From assembly GCF_900637955.1 (NCBI RefSeq), contig NZ_LR134476.1, forward strand, positions 1,736,001-1,800,000: a stretch of DNA of 64,000 bases, given 5' to 3'. Both the position numbers and the translations under genes were made by a program. Positions 48,668 through 58,859 of this stretch are shown piece by piece (position 1 is the stretch's first letter; every line of letters begins with the position of its first letter). The notes under the pieces are model-generated. The model did no database searches. It saw nothing but the letters and a program-made list of their open reading frames with translations, and had not been told where the DNA came from. Source of the stretch: Trueperella bialowiezensis. Its GTDB lineage: Bacteria > Actinomycetota > Actinomycetes > Actinomycetales > Actinomycetaceae.

Positions 48668-51600
48668 ATGACACTTGCTCGTAAACTTGAAGATGGCACG
48701 CCCTACGTGCTGCAGTTTGGCGGTCAGGCCACCCCGTGGCGTACAGCCTTGAAGGATCTGGCTGAAGATAGCGCGTTGCGTTCCACGCTGGAGGCCGCGA
48801 TCGCGCGTTCCGATGAGCTGCTTGCTCCGGTGTTGCCGGAGATCACGCGGATTAGCGCGGGTAAGCTCGACCTATTTGGCAACCCGTCCACTGACGCGTT
48901 CGCCTCCGTGCCGGGAATCTTGCTCGCCCAATACGGCGCGTTGCTCGACTTCCAGGTGATGGCAAAACCGCAGCAGACGATCGGCTATTCGCAAGGCGTG
49001 CTTGGCGTTGCACTTGCGCAGAAGGTCGATGACGCCGAACACGCGGCCCGCGTTTTCGCTCTGGCTCGCCTGATTGGCGCGGCGGCCACCAAGGTCACCC
49101 GCGCTGAGGGGGCAGCCCGCCACGGTGAGCTCACCCCGATGATGGCCGTGCGCGGGATCTCTCAGGAAGCCCTGGCAAAGATCGTGGAGCGCCACAACGG
49201 CGTGTCCCTTGCGATCCGCAACACGCGCACGTCGTTCACGATTTCCGGCATTCCCGCCGAACTCGACGCGGTGCGCCGCGACTTGGCCGACCTGGCGGCA
49301 GCTGAAGAAAAGGCGCGCGAGGATAAGACGATCGGCGGAGCCGCAATCCAGCCGATCACCGACTTCCTTGACGTGTCCGCCCCGTTCCATTCCCCGCTGC
49401 TCGCCCCGGCTCTCGCTCAGGTACACGACTGGGTGGCGCAGTGCGATTTCGGCGGCGACTACGACGTCGATGCGCTCGCGGCTGCCGTCCTCACCGAGCC
49501 GCTGGACTGGAATGCGGTGTTCGCAGATGCTATGGCCGGAGCGCAGTGGGTCATCGACCTTGGCCCGGGCGCAGGGCTGAGCCGCATCACTGAGGAAAAC
49601 ATTCGCGGTATGGGCATCGGCTACGTCAACGCAGCGAGCTCGAACGCGCGCGATCAGATCATGATCCCAGGCAATAACTGGACGCCGGGCGAAGACTGGT
49701 CGCAGTTCGCACCGAAGCTGGCTCGCCTGGATGACGGCCAGCTCGTCGTCGACACGAAGTTCACCCGTCTCACTGGCCGCGCGCCAGTCCTGCTTGCGGG
49801 AATGACGCCAACCACCGTGGAGCCCGACATCGTGGCAGCCGCCGCGAACGCCGGCTACTGGGTAGAAATGGCCGGTGGCGGTCAGGTGACCGAGCAGGTC
49901 TTCGAAAATAACCTGGCCGGGCTGGTTGACCAGCTTGAGCCGGGCCGTACCGCCCAGTTCAACGCCATGTACATGGATCGCTACCTGTGGAACCTCCAGT
50001 TCGGCACCCAGCACATTGTGACGCGGGACCGCGAATCGGGCGCGCCGTTTGACGGCGTCGTCGTGTCCGCCGGTATTCCGGAACTGGAAGAAGGCATCGA
50101 GCTCGTCACCGAGTTGCGTGCGAAGGGCTTCACCTACGTGGCCTTCAAGCCGGGCACGGTGGAGCAGATCCGCCAAGTGCTCGACATCGCTCGCGGCGTG
50201 GACGACGACGTTCCCGTGTTGATCATGGTCGAAGACGGCCATGCGGGCGGCCACCATTCGTGGGAGGACCTCGACCAGCTGCTGCTAGCCACCTATGAAG
50301 ATATTCGCCGCGAACCGAACACGATCCTCGTGGCCGGCGGCGGCCTGGGCGTGCCCGAACGCGCCGCAGCGTTCTTGACGGGTGAGTGGGCGCTCGCGCA
50401 CAGCAACGTCAAGATGCCGGTGGACGCGATCATGATCGGCACGGCTGCGATGACGGCGAAGGAAGCTAAGACGAACGACGACGTCAAGCAGCTCCTCGTT
50501 GACACGCCGGGCGTGGCTCCGGAAGATAACGCCGGCTGGGTTGGCCAAGGTGAAGTCAACGGGGGAGTGACCTCGGGCCTGTCGCACCTGCTCGCTGACA
50601 TGTACGAGATCGAAAACTCGGCCTCTCAGGCAGCTCGCCTCATCATCGAGGTGCATAACGATCCGGAGGCGCTCGAAGAGCGCCGCGACGAGATCATTGA
50701 GACGATCAACAAGACGGCCAAGCCGTACTTCGGTGATCTGGAGAAGATGACGTACGCGGACGTGCTGCGCCGCTATGTTGAGCTGTGCCACCCGTGGAAT
50801 GACATTTCGTGGATTCAGCGTTTCCACGAACTGGCTCAGCGCGTTGAGGCTCGCCTGGCGCCGGTGGAGAGCGGCGAGATCGTCTCGATGTTCCCTGATA
50901 CCGCGTCGGTGGAAGAGCCGCAGGCTGTGATCGACCAGTTGCTTGCGGCTTACCCGCAGGCAGAGCAGATCAACCTCACCACTTTCGATTCGGCGTGGTT
51001 CGTGGATCTGTGCCGCAAGTATGCCAAGCCGGTGCCGTTCGTTCCGACGATCGACGGCTCGCTGCTGCGCTCGTGGGGTACCGATGGTCTGTGGCAGTCG
51101 CACGATCCGCGCTACACGGCCGACCAGGTGCGTATTATCCCCGGCCCGGTCTCCGTGGCAGGCATTACCAAAGTCAACGAGCCGGTGGCAGATATTCTCG
51201 CCCGCTACGAAGACGCCACGATCACCGCGCTGGGCGGGGCAGGCGCGGCCGAGATCGGCGAGCGCTACTCGCGCGCTTGTAATTCGGTGGAGGACTACAT
51301 CCGCACCAGCCCGCACATTCAGTGGCACGGCCATCTCATGACGAACCCGGCCACCGTCGTCGACGACTACGATCTGGTCAAGACGGACAAGGGCTACGAC
51401 ATCGTCGTCAATCTTGACACGATGTGGGACGGCACTGACGCAAACCAGCATGCTGTGCGCGAGCTGCGCGTTCCGCTCCTCATCCCGGAGGGTGCGACGA
51501 CGGGCGCGGTGCCGGTTGTCGACGACGAGCGGCTGCCGGAAGCGATGTACGGCCTGCTCGCGGCGACGGCGGGCGTGGGCGCCCCGAACCCGATGGGCGA

Positions 51601-54600
51601 CCACATCACCGAACTGCCGAAGATTCACCCGGATTCGCCGGATTCCGAATTCGGTGAAGCGCACTACCGCTTCTCGTTGCGCCCCGAACTGGGCACCTTG
51701 CACGCGGGAGTGTCGGCCGATTCCTTGCCGTCATCGCTCAAGCTTGCTCCGATCGTGCCCTCGGCCGTGCTTGGCATGTGCTGGCCGGCGATCTACGCGG
51801 CACTCGGCTCGGCGATCGTGGACGACTACCCGGTGATCGAAGGTCTGCTGAACGCTGTTCACCTCGATCACACCGAAAACCTGGACACCGATAGGTTGGC
51901 AGGCCTCGATCACCTCGATGCTCGCTCGCGGTGTACGTCTTATTCTGAGTCGAGCTCCGGGCGCGTCGTCGTCGTGGAAACCGAGCTGACCCACGAGGGG
52001 CAGTTCGTCGGCTCGTTCATTGAGCGCTTCGCGATCCGCGGGCGCGTGTTCGGCAAGGAACTGCCGGCTGATCCTCCGTACGCGGGTGGTATCGAACAAG
52101 AAATCCGCGATACCCCGCGCTCGGTGCTGCGCCGAGTGCAGGTGACCGCGCCGTCAGACATGACTCCGTTCGCGATGGTCTCGGGCGACTACAACCCGAT
52201 CCACACGTCTTACCGCGCCGCCAAGGTGGCGGGTATGCACGCTCCGCTCGTGCACGGCATGTGGCTGTGTGCAGCTGCGCAACACGCCGTGTCTGCCACG
52301 GATGAGGACGGCCACCGTTGGCACATCCAAGGCTGGACGTACCGCATGTACGGCACGGTGGATCTGAACGACGAGGTGGACATCTCGGTCGAACGCATCG
52401 GTTCTGTTGCCGGTGGCGGCCTCATCCTTGAGGTCAACTGCCGGGTAAACAAGAACGTCGTCTCGCAGGCGACTGCCACAGTGACCCCGGCGAAGACGGC
52501 CTACGTGTACCCGGGTCAGGGCGTGCAGGCTCAGGGCATGGCCCTGTCCGAACGTGGAGTCTCGCCTGCCGCACGCGAGGTGTGGGAACGCGCCGACGCG
52601 CACACCCGCAAGGCACTCGACTTCTCGATCCTTGCCATCGTGCGGGATAACCCGCAAGAACTCACGGCTAAGGGAGTTACGTACCGCCATCCGCAGGGCG
52701 TGCTCAACCTGACCCAGTTCACCCAGGTGGCACTGGCTACCGTGGCCTTTGCACAGACTGAACGCCTGCGTGAAGCTGGCGCTCTGGTGGAAGGCTCGTA
52801 CTTGGCTGGCCATTCGCTTGGTGAATACAACGCGCTGTCGGCTTACGGGCAGATCTTCCCGCTCGAGACCGTGATCGAGATCGTGTTCCACCGCGGTTCG
52901 ACGATGCACAACCTTGTGCCACGCGATGCTGAGGGGCGTTCGAACTACCAGATGGGTGCGCTGCGCCCGAACCAGTTCGGGGTGGGCGACGACGAGGTAG
53001 CCGACTACGTTGCTTCGGTTGCTGAAGCATCCGGTGAGTTTATCGAGATCGTCAACTACAACCTGGCCGGCGAACAGTATTCGATTGCTGGCACGGTGGC
53101 AGGCATTGAGGCGCTCGCGGCCGATTCGGCGGCACGTGCCAAGGCTGCCGGCGGTAAGAGCCCGTTCATGCTGGTTCCCGGCATTGACGTGCCGTTCCAC
53201 TCGACGGTTCTGCGCGGCGGCGTACCCGACTTCCGCGAGCTACTCGAAAGCTTGCTACCGGAAGAGATCGATCCGCAGATCCTCGTGGGCCGCTACATCC
53301 CGAACCTGGTGGCACGCCCGTTCGAGCTGACCACGGACTTCCTGGATTCCATCCTCGAGGTCGTGCCATCCGAGACGGTGGCCGACCTGCGCTCGCGGTG
53401 GAACGAGATCGACGTGGACGCGAACGCTGGCAAGGTGACGCGCGCCCTGCTGATCGAGCTTCTGGCCTGGCAGTTCGCCTCGCCGGTGCGCTGGATTGAA
53501 ACCCAGGACTTCCTGTTCCGCGCAACCGCCGACGGCGGAGCCTGCGTGGAGACGCTCGTTGAGATTGGTTTGGGTGCGGCTCCCACGCTCGCGAACCTTG
53601 CAGCAAAGACGTTGGCTCAGCCGCAGTTCGCGGCCCGGCGCGTCAACGTTTACAACGTTCAGCGTGACGAGAAGATCGTCTACCACCAAGATCAGGCGAG
53701 CGCGCAGCTGCCTGTGGACGACGAGGCACCGGCAGATGCGTCGGCAGAAGCAGCCGCTGCACAGCCGGCTCCGGCCGAGCAGACTCCAGCTGCGGAAGCT
53801 GCTCCAGCGCCGGCGCCCGAGCCTGCGGCACCGGCAGCTCCGGCTGCCCCAGCGGCGTCCGGCCCGGTTGCCGATATTACGTTCGATGCCGCGGACGCGA
53901 TCCGCGTGCTACTGGCCGAGTCCAACAAGCTGACGCTCGATGACATCGGGGACGCCGACAACGTCGAGACCTTAACCAACGGCGTGTCGTCCAAGCGCAA
54001 CCAGGTGCTCATGGACATGAGCTCCGAGCTCAACCTGTCGTCTATCGACGGCGCTGCTGAAGCGTCGGTCGCCGAACTGTCGAAGACTGTCAACAAGCTC
54101 GCACACAACTACAAGCCGTTCGGCCCGGTGCTCTCCGAAGCCGTGGCAGATCGTATCCGCAAGCTGTTCGGAGCGGCCGGCCTTCGCCTTGATCACATTC
54201 GCGAGCGCGTGTCCGGAACCTGGGCTCTGGGCGAGGGCTGGATCGCGTGGACGACGGCGGTCATCCTGCTGGAGACCCGTGAAGGTAAGTCTGCCCGCGG
54301 TTCTGAGCTGGCTGGTTTGCCGACTGCTCCGACCTCTGTGGCTGAGGTGGACGCACTCGTGGATGCGGCCGTGGAGCGCGTGGGCGCGATCAAGGGCGTG
54401 GCGGTTGCTAAGCCGAGCGCTGGCGGAGCGGCCGGTGGCGGCGTCGTCGATTCTGCTGCTCTGGATGCCTTTAGCGAGGAAATCACCTCGGTGCTTGCCG
54501 ATAACGCGCGCGATCTGCTGGAGCGTCTGGGTAAGACGAGCCCGGCCGCCGTCGCCAAGATGGACGACACCGAGCTGGTGGAGGCGGTCTCTGCCGAACT

Positions 54601-54649
54601 GGGCTCGAACTGGCCGAAGCTGGTTTCCCCGACGTTCTCGGCGAAGTAA
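48668..54649 (+). CDS. Type I fatty acid synthase, N-terminal polypeptide (AT-ER-DH-MPT-ACP)
   Basis: The 1,993-aa protein matches the first two thirds of actinobacterial type I FAS. Visible domains are an acetyl transferase (GYSQG, about 104) and an FMN enoyl reductase (LLAGMTPTTVEPDIVAAAANAGYW, about 375, through DUF1729 to about 950). A MaoC-type dehydratase follows (SGDYNPIHTSY, about 1172), then malonyl/palmitoyl transferase (GHSLGEYNAL, about 1381). An Ala/Pro linker (about 1680-1735) leads to the ACP region (NGVSSKRNQVLMDMSSEL). ATG 48668 follows AGGAG; the frame is open further left only inside the beta-chain gene. It stops with TAA before the reductase/synthase part, which begins 4 nt later in another frame. 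Confidence 0.92.
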   Translation: MTLARKLEDGTPYVLQFGGQATPWRTALKDLAEDSALRSTLEAAIARSDELLAPVLPEITRISAGKLDLFGNPSTDAFASVPGILLAQYGALLDFQVMAKPQQTIGYSQGVLGVALAQKVDDAEHAARVFALARLIGAAATKVTRAEGAARHGELTPMMAVRGISQEALAKIVERHNGVSLAIRNTRTSFTISGIPAELDAVRRDLADLAAAEEKAREDKTIGGAAIQPITDFLDVSAPFHSPLLAPALAQVHDWVAQCDFGGDYDVDALAAAVLTEPLDWNAVFADAMAGAQWVIDLGPGAGLSRITEENIRGMGIGYVNAASSNARDQIMIPGNNWTPGEDWSQFAPKLARLDDGQLVVDTKFTRLTGRAPVLLAGMTPTTVEPDIVAAAANAGYWVEMAGGGQVTEQVFENNLAGLVDQLEPGRTAQFNAMYMDRYLWNLQFGTQHIVTRDRESGAPFDGVVVSAGIPELEEGIELVTELRAKGFTYVAFKPGTVEQIRQVLDIARGVDDDVPVLIMVEDGHAGGHHSWEDLDQLLLATYEDIRREPNTILVAGGGLGVPERAAAFLTGEWALAHSNVKMPVDAIMIGTAAMTAKEAKTNDDVKQLLVDTPGVAPEDNAGWVGQGEVNGGVTSGLSHLLADMYEIENSASQAARLIIEVHNDPEALEERRDEIIETINKTAKPYFGDLEKMTYADVLRRYVELCHPWNDISWIQRFHELAQRVEARLAPVESGEIVSMFPDTASVEEPQAVIDQLLAAYPQAEQINLTTFDSAWFVDLCRKYAKPVPFVPTIDGSLLRSWGTDGLWQSHDPRYTADQVRIIPGPVSVAGITKVNEPVADILARYEDATITALGGAGAAEIGERYSRACNSVEDYIRTSPHIQWHGHLMTNPATVVDDYDLVKTDKGYDIVVNLDTMWDGTDANQHAVRELRVPLLIPEGATTGAVPVVDDERLPEAMYGLLAATAGVGAPNPMGDHITELPKIHPDSPDSEFGEAHYRFSLRPELGTLHAGVSADSLPSSLKLAPIVPSAVLGMCWPAIYAALGSAIVDDYPVIEGLLNAVHLDHTENLDTDRLAGLDHLDARSRCTSYSESSSGRVVVVETELTHEGQFVGSFIERFAIRGRVFGKELPADPPYAGGIEQEIRDTPRSVLRRVQVTAPSDMTPFAMVSGDYNPIHTSYRAAKVAGMHAPLVHGMWLCAAAQHAVSATDEDGHRWHIQGWTYRMYGTVDLNDEVDISVERIGSVAGGGLILEVNCRVNKNVVSQATATVTPAKTAYVYPGQGVQAQGMALSERGVSPAAREVWERADAHTRKALDFSILAIVRDNPQELTAKGVTYRHPQGVLNLTQFTQVALATVAFAQTERLREAGALVEGSYLAGHSLGEYNALSAYGQIFPLETVIEIVFHRGSTMHNLVPRDAEGRSNYQMGALRPNQFGVGDDEVADYVASVAEASGEFIEIVNYNLAGEQYSIAGTVAGIEALAADSAARAKAAGGKSPFMLVPGIDVPFHSTVLRGGVPDFRELLESLLPEEIDPQILVGRYIPNLVARPFELTTDFLDSILEVVPSETVADLRSRWNEIDVDANAGKVTRALLIELLAWQFASPVRWIETQDFLFRATADGGACVETLVEIGLGAAPTLANLAAKTLAQPQFAARRVNVYNVQRDEKIVYHQDQASAQLPVDDEAPADASAEAAAAQPAPAEQTPAAEAAPAPAPEPAAPAAPAAPAASGPVADITFDAADAIRVLLAESNKLTLDDIGDADNVETLTNGVSSKRNQVLMDMSSELNLSSIDGAAEASVAELSKTVNKLAHNYKPFGPVLSEAVADRIRKLFGAAGLRLDHIRERVSGTWALGEGWIAWTTAVILLETREGKSARGSELAGLPTAPTSVAEVDALVDAAVERVGAIKGVAVAKPSAGGAAGGGVVDSAALDAFSEEITSVLADNARDLLERLGKTSPAAVAKMDDTELVEAVSAELGSNWPKLVSPTFSAK

Positions 54650-54653
54650 GGCC

Positions 54654-57600
54654 GTGCTGCTCAATGATCGTTGGGCGAGCGCCCGCGAGGATTTGGCTCG
54701 CATCGTCAACGGCGAACTGACCGTTGATGCGGGTGGCTGTACGCTGAACAGCTTCACGGGTACCGGCCCGGAGGTAGCACGCCAGGCGGAGTACTATGCG
54801 GATAACGCGGACGTGTCTGACGAGGTGCGCGACCTGCTGCGGCAGATCGCTAGCCGGGCCCTCGACACCTCGAAGGGCGAGTTTAGTGGCCAGATCGCCG
54901 TCGTGACCGGTATGACTCCGGATTCGATTGGCGGAGCCGTGACTAAGCGTCTGCTCGCAGGGGGAGCCACGGTTGTTGCGACCGCGTCGCGGGTTGATCA
55001 GAAGCGTCTGCTGGCTGGGCGCAAGCTCTACCGTGAGAACGCACGCGGGGATGCTGCGCTGTGGCTGGTACCGGCAAACCTGTCGTCGTACCGTGACATC
55101 GACGCGTTCGTGGACTGGGTAGAAAACCCGGTTCGCGAAACGGTGGGCGGCAAGACGCAGGAGAAGAAGCCGGCGATGATCCCGGATCTGCTCTTCCCGT
55201 TCGCCGCGCCGCGCGTACACGGCATGATGGACGACGCCGGGGCCGACACGGAAAGCCAGGCACGCCTCATGCTGTGGGGTCTGGAGCGTCTGCTCACCGG
55301 CCTGGCGAAGATCGGCTCGGATACGATGGTCGGCCACCGCATGCACGCCGTGCTGCCCGGATCACCCAACCGCGGACTGTTCGGTGGCGACGGCGCCTAC
55401 GGCGAGGTCAAGGCCGCGTTCGACGCGATTGTCAACAAGTGGAAGGTCGAACCGTGGGCCGAGCGCGCCTCCATCGCGCACGCCCGCATCGGCTGGGTGC
55501 GCGGAACCGGACTCATGGGTGGAAACGATCCGCTCGTCGAAGCCGCGGAAGCTGCCGGTGTACGCACGTGGTCGACTGACGAGATGGCCGACCAGCTGCT
55601 GCAGCTGGCAAACTCCGAGGCCCGCGAGCGGGCTGCTAGTGAGCCGATCGACGCCGATCTGACCGGCGGGCTGGCCGAACTGGACTTCCCGGCGCTCGCA
55701 AAGAACGCACGCGTGGAAGAACCAGAAGCGGCCAGCGAACCGGAAGGCGAAACCATCTCGGCGCTCCCGAGCCCGCAGGTGGTGGGCTTGCCCGAGTATG
55801 CCGACGTGTGGGATGGCGGCAGTGCACGCCCCGAAGACACGATCGTCATCGTGGGCGTGGGCGAAGCCGGCCCGTGGGGCTCGTCGCGTACCCGCCTGTC
55901 CGCCGAACTGGGTATCCAGGCCGACGGCGAGGTCGAACTCACCGCGGCAGGCGTGCTTGAACTGGCATGGATGATGGGTCTTTTGACCTGGCACGAAGCG
56001 CCGAAGGCTGGCTGGTACGACGCCGAGGACAACTACGTCGAGGAATCCGAGATCTTCGCGCGTTACCGCGACGAGGTCGTAGCACGCGCCGGCGTGCGCC
56101 GGCTTTCCGACGACGGCCCGATCCAGGACGGCGGAACGGTTGACATGGTCACGGTGTTCCTTGACCGGCCGGTCTCCTTTGCCGTCGACTCCGAGGCCGA
56201 AGCTCGCGCCTACGAGGCTGCCGACCCGCAGTTTACTGAGGTCAGCGCGCCGAACCCGGACAACCCGGACTGGGTGGTCACCCGCAAGAAGGGCGCCACC
56301 GCTGTGGTTCCGCGCAAGACGACCCTGTCACGCTACGTGGCCGGTCAGCTTCCGGAAGGTTTCGATCCGAGCCGCTGGGGTATCCCGGCGTCGATGATCG
56401 AATCGGCGGACAAGATGGCCGTGTGGAACCTCGTGACCACGGTGGATGCCTTCATTTCGGCAGGCTTCGAACCAGCCGAACTGTTGCAGGCGATCCACCC
56501 CACGCAGATCGCCTCCACTCAGGGCACCGGTTTCGGTGGCATGAGCTCGATGCGCAGACTGTTCGTGGAGCGCTTCCTGGGCGAAGACGTTCCGCAGGAC
56601 ATCCTGCAAGAGACCCTGCCCAACGTGATTGCTGCACACACGATGCAGTCGTACGTGGGCGGCTACGGAGCGATGGTGCAGCCGGTGGCGGCATGCGCGT
56701 CTGCGGCCGTGTCGCTCGAAGAGGGCGTAGATAAGATCGCCACAGGCAAGGCCACCTTCGTGGTGACCGGCGCCTGCGACGACATCTCGGTGGAATCACT
56801 CGAAGGGTTCGGCTTCATGAACGCCACCGCCGACTCGAAGTCGCTGGAAGAGCAGGGGATTAACGACCGCTTCTTCTCCCGCGCAGGCGACCTGCGCCGC
56901 GGCGGCTTCGTGGAGGGTCAAGGCGGCGGAACCGTGCTCATCGCGCGCGGTGACCTCGCACTCGAACTCGGCCTGCCGGTCTACGGCGTGGTCGGCTACG
57001 TGCAAACCTTCGCCGACGGCGCGCACACCTCGATCCCAGCTCCGGGACTCGGTGCACTCGCAGCCGGCCTAGGTGGAAAGGACTCGCGTCTGGCACGCAA
57101 CCTTGCCAAGCTCGGCGTGAGCCCCGACGATATCTCGGTGCTGTCCAAGCACGACACGTCAACGAACGCGAACGATCCGAACGAAGCCGAGTTGCACGAC
57201 CGGCTGGCCAAGGCACTTGGCCGTACGGCTGGCAATCCGCTGCACGTGATCTCGCAAAAGACGCTGACCGGCCACTCGAAGGGCGGCGCGGCACTGTTCC
57301 AGATCGCGGGCCTGACCCAGGTGTTTGAGACGGGCATCGTTCCGGCGAACCGTTCGCTCGACAATCTGGATCCGGTGTTCTACGAGCGCGACTACTTCGT
57401 GTGGCTGCGCGACCCGCTCAACCTGGGCAAGCGCGGACCGATCAAGGCGGCGCTCGCCACCTCGCTCGGCTTCGGCCACGTGTCCTCGCTCATGGCGATC
57501 GTGCACCCGGGCGCTTTCGAAGCGGCGATTGTGCGCGCTCACGGCCGCGAGGCCGCAGACCAGTGGCGTACACGCGCTGAAGCACGCCTGCGTGCCGGTG

Positions 57601-57764
57601 CCCGTCACATCGAACAGGGCATGATCGGAAGGCGCGAGCTCTACGCTCCGATTGACGGACGCCGCTTCAAGGCCGATTCGCCGGACTACGACGCGCACGA
57701 AGTAGAAGCAGCCATGCTGCTCGACGCCGATGCGCGCCTGGGCGCGGACGGATTCTATGCCTAA
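54654..57764 (+). CDS. Type I fatty acid synthase, C-terminal polypeptide (KR-KS)
   Basis: The 1,036-aa protein has a ketoacyl reductase domain (IAVVTGMTPDSIGGAVTKRLL, about 85; YGEVKAAFDAIVNKW, about 250). The ketoacyl synthase domain follows: TGFGGMSSMRRLF (about 627), the active-site cysteine in VAACASAAVSL (about 680), histidines in LSKHDTSTNAND and LTGHSKGGAALF. GTG 54654 follows the previous stop by 4 nt with only AAGTAAGG before it, so translation is probably coupled. Together the two proteins total about 3,030 residues, the size of the usual single FAS-I chain. An open frame upstream to 54189 overlaps the first FAS gene and is not coding. The end overlaps acpS by 8 nt. Confidence 0.92.
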   Translation: MLLNDRWASAREDLARIVNGELTVDAGGCTLNSFTGTGPEVARQAEYYADNADVSDEVRDLLRQIASRALDTSKGEFSGQIAVVTGMTPDSIGGAVTKRLLAGGATVVATASRVDQKRLLAGRKLYRENARGDAALWLVPANLSSYRDIDAFVDWVENPVRETVGGKTQEKKPAMIPDLLFPFAAPRVHGMMDDAGADTESQARLMLWGLERLLTGLAKIGSDTMVGHRMHAVLPGSPNRGLFGGDGAYGEVKAAFDAIVNKWKVEPWAERASIAHARIGWVRGTGLMGGNDPLVEAAEAAGVRTWSTDEMADQLLQLANSEARERAASEPIDADLTGGLAELDFPALAKNARVEEPEAASEPEGETISALPSPQVVGLPEYADVWDGGSARPEDTIVIVGVGEAGPWGSSRTRLSAELGIQADGEVELTAAGVLELAWMMGLLTWHEAPKAGWYDAEDNYVEESEIFARYRDEVVARAGVRRLSDDGPIQDGGTVDMVTVFLDRPVSFAVDSEAEARAYEAADPQFTEVSAPNPDNPDWVVTRKKGATAVVPRKTTLSRYVAGQLPEGFDPSRWGIPASMIESADKMAVWNLVTTVDAFISAGFEPAELLQAIHPTQIASTQGTGFGGMSSMRRLFVERFLGEDVPQDILQETLPNVIAAHTMQSYVGGYGAMVQPVAACASAAVSLEEGVDKIATGKATFVVTGACDDISVESLEGFGFMNATADSKSLEEQGINDRFFSRAGDLRRGGFVEGQGGGTVLIARGDLALELGLPVYGVVGYVQTFADGAHTSIPAPGLGALAAGLGGKDSRLARNLAKLGVSPDDISVLSKHDTSTNANDPNEAELHDRLAKALGRTAGNPLHVISQKTLTGHSKGGAALFQIAGLTQVFETGIVPANRSLDNLDPVFYERDYFVWLRDPLNLGKRGPIKAALATSLGFGHVSSLMAIVHPGAFEAAIVRAHGREAADQWRTRAEARLRAGARHIEQGMIGRRELYAPIDGRRFKADSPDYDAHEVEAAMLLDADARLGADGFYA

Positions 57765-58200
57765 CGAGGCTCGTGGCACGGTGGGGCTGGGAGTGGACCT
57801 CGTCCACATCCCCGGCTTCATCGACCAGCTGGATGCGCCGGGCACGCGGTTCGCGGAGGTTTTTGCCTCCGCGGAGCGCCGCGCTGCCCGGCGCCGAGCC
57901 GCAGCAACCGGCAACCACCAAGGCCACCATTTGGCCGCCCGTTGGGCCGGAAAAGAAGCTTTCATCAAAGCCTGGTCGGCCGCACTGGTTGGCCAGCCGC
58001 CTGTGCTCCCGCCCGAATCGGTCAACATGAGCGAGGTGCGCATCATGGCCGACGCGTGGGACCGCCCCTACGTGGAACTCGACGGCGACGTGGCAAGCGC
58101 GTTTGCCACATCCGTTCCCGGGATGCGCCCGGTGATCTCGCTCAGTCACGACGCCGACTACGCGATCGCCGTCTGCCAGCTCGTCCCTAGTCATCCCTAG
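57757..58200 (+). CDS. acpS: Holo-[acyl-carrier-protein] synthase for the type I FAS
   Basis: The 147-aa enzyme transfers 4'-phosphopantetheine from CoA to the ACP serine of the FAS. Conserved parts are GLGVDLVHIPGF (metal aspartate), RRAAATGNHQGHHLAARWAGKEAFIKAW (catalytic Glu/Lys) and VISLSHDADYAIA. ATG 57757 overlaps the FAS stop (ATGCCTAA). Upstream in-frame starts would lie deeper in the FAS gene and add nothing conserved. Fas-acpS pairing is standard in this phylum and confirms that the two FAS genes are in use. Confidence 0.9.
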   Translation: MPNEARGTVGLGVDLVHIPGFIDQLDAPGTRFAEVFASAERRAARRRAAATGNHQGHHLAARWAGKEAFIKAWSAALVGQPPVLPPESVNMSEVRIMADAWDRPYVELDGDVASAFATSVPGMRPVISLSHDADYAIAVCQLVPSHP

Positions 58201-58248
58201 CGTGGATAGTCCCCACTAACCTGCTGGATAATCATCGAAAGAACACCA

Positions 58249-58848
58249 ATGAATCTAACCAATATCCTTTCTTCCTTGCGCATGTCCTCCCGCCAGATCG
58301 GCGTTGCACACCAGCCGCACACCGCGGCAACTCTCGCACGTCAGATCGCAGCAGTTCTCACCGGCACGGCGATTGTGGCCCTTGCCGCTCAGATTGCGAT
58401 CCCGTTCTACCCCGTCCCGATCACCATGCAGACCCTGGCCGTCGTGCTCGTGGCCTGGCGCCTTGGCGCAGGCCGCGCGTTCGCTTCGCTCGGGCTGTAT
58501 GGTGCGCTCGGTGCGGCCGGCCTGCCCATCTTCGCGGCCGGAACGTCGGGTGCCGGCGCCTCCGCCGGATTCATTATTGGCTTCGCACTTGCCGCGGCCT
58601 TCGTTGGCCACATGTCCTCCCGCAAGCCGCTGACCGGCTGGCGCGCCATGGGCGTGTTCGCCGCAGGCCTTGCCATTCCGTACGTGCCCGGCCTGATCTG
58701 GCTCGCAGCAGCAACCGGGATGGGCGGTCCGCTGTCGGCCGCTGTGCTCGGCGTCGGAGTCGTCCCATTCATCCCAGGCGACCTCGTCAAGCTCGCACTC
58801 GCCACCGCGATTGCGTCGGCATGGGCATCACGGGCGAAGCAGGGGTAA
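58249..58848 (+). CDS. bioY: Biotin transporter substrate-binding subunit BioY
   Basis: The 199-aa membrane protein has six hydrophobic segments of the BioY family: LTGTAIVALAAQIAIPFYPVPITMQTLAVVL, FASLGLYGALGAAGLPIFA, GFIIGFALAAAFVG, and VVPFIPGDLVKLALA near the end. BioY is the S component of ECF biotin transporters and can work alone in some bacteria; no ECF ATPase or T component is nearby. Its place after birA, the carboxylase and FAS ties biotin uptake to lipid synthesis. It starts 48 bp after acpS; a separate promoter is possible. Confidence 0.92.
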   Translation: MNLTNILSSLRMSSRQIGVAHQPHTAATLARQIAAVLTGTAIVALAAQIAIPFYPVPITMQTLAVVLVAWRLGAGRAFASLGLYGALGAAGLPIFAAGTSGAGASAGFIIGFALAAAFVGHMSSRKPLTGWRAMGVFAAGLAIPYVPGLIWLAAATGMGGPLSAAVLGVGVVPFIPGDLVKLALATAIASAWASRAKQG

Positions 58849-58859
58849 TATCGCCTATT

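Noticed and set aside
54189-54653. N-terminal extension of the second FAS frame to 54189
   Set aside because: Overlaps the ACP region of the first FAS gene, and its translation is Trp/Arg-rich noise.
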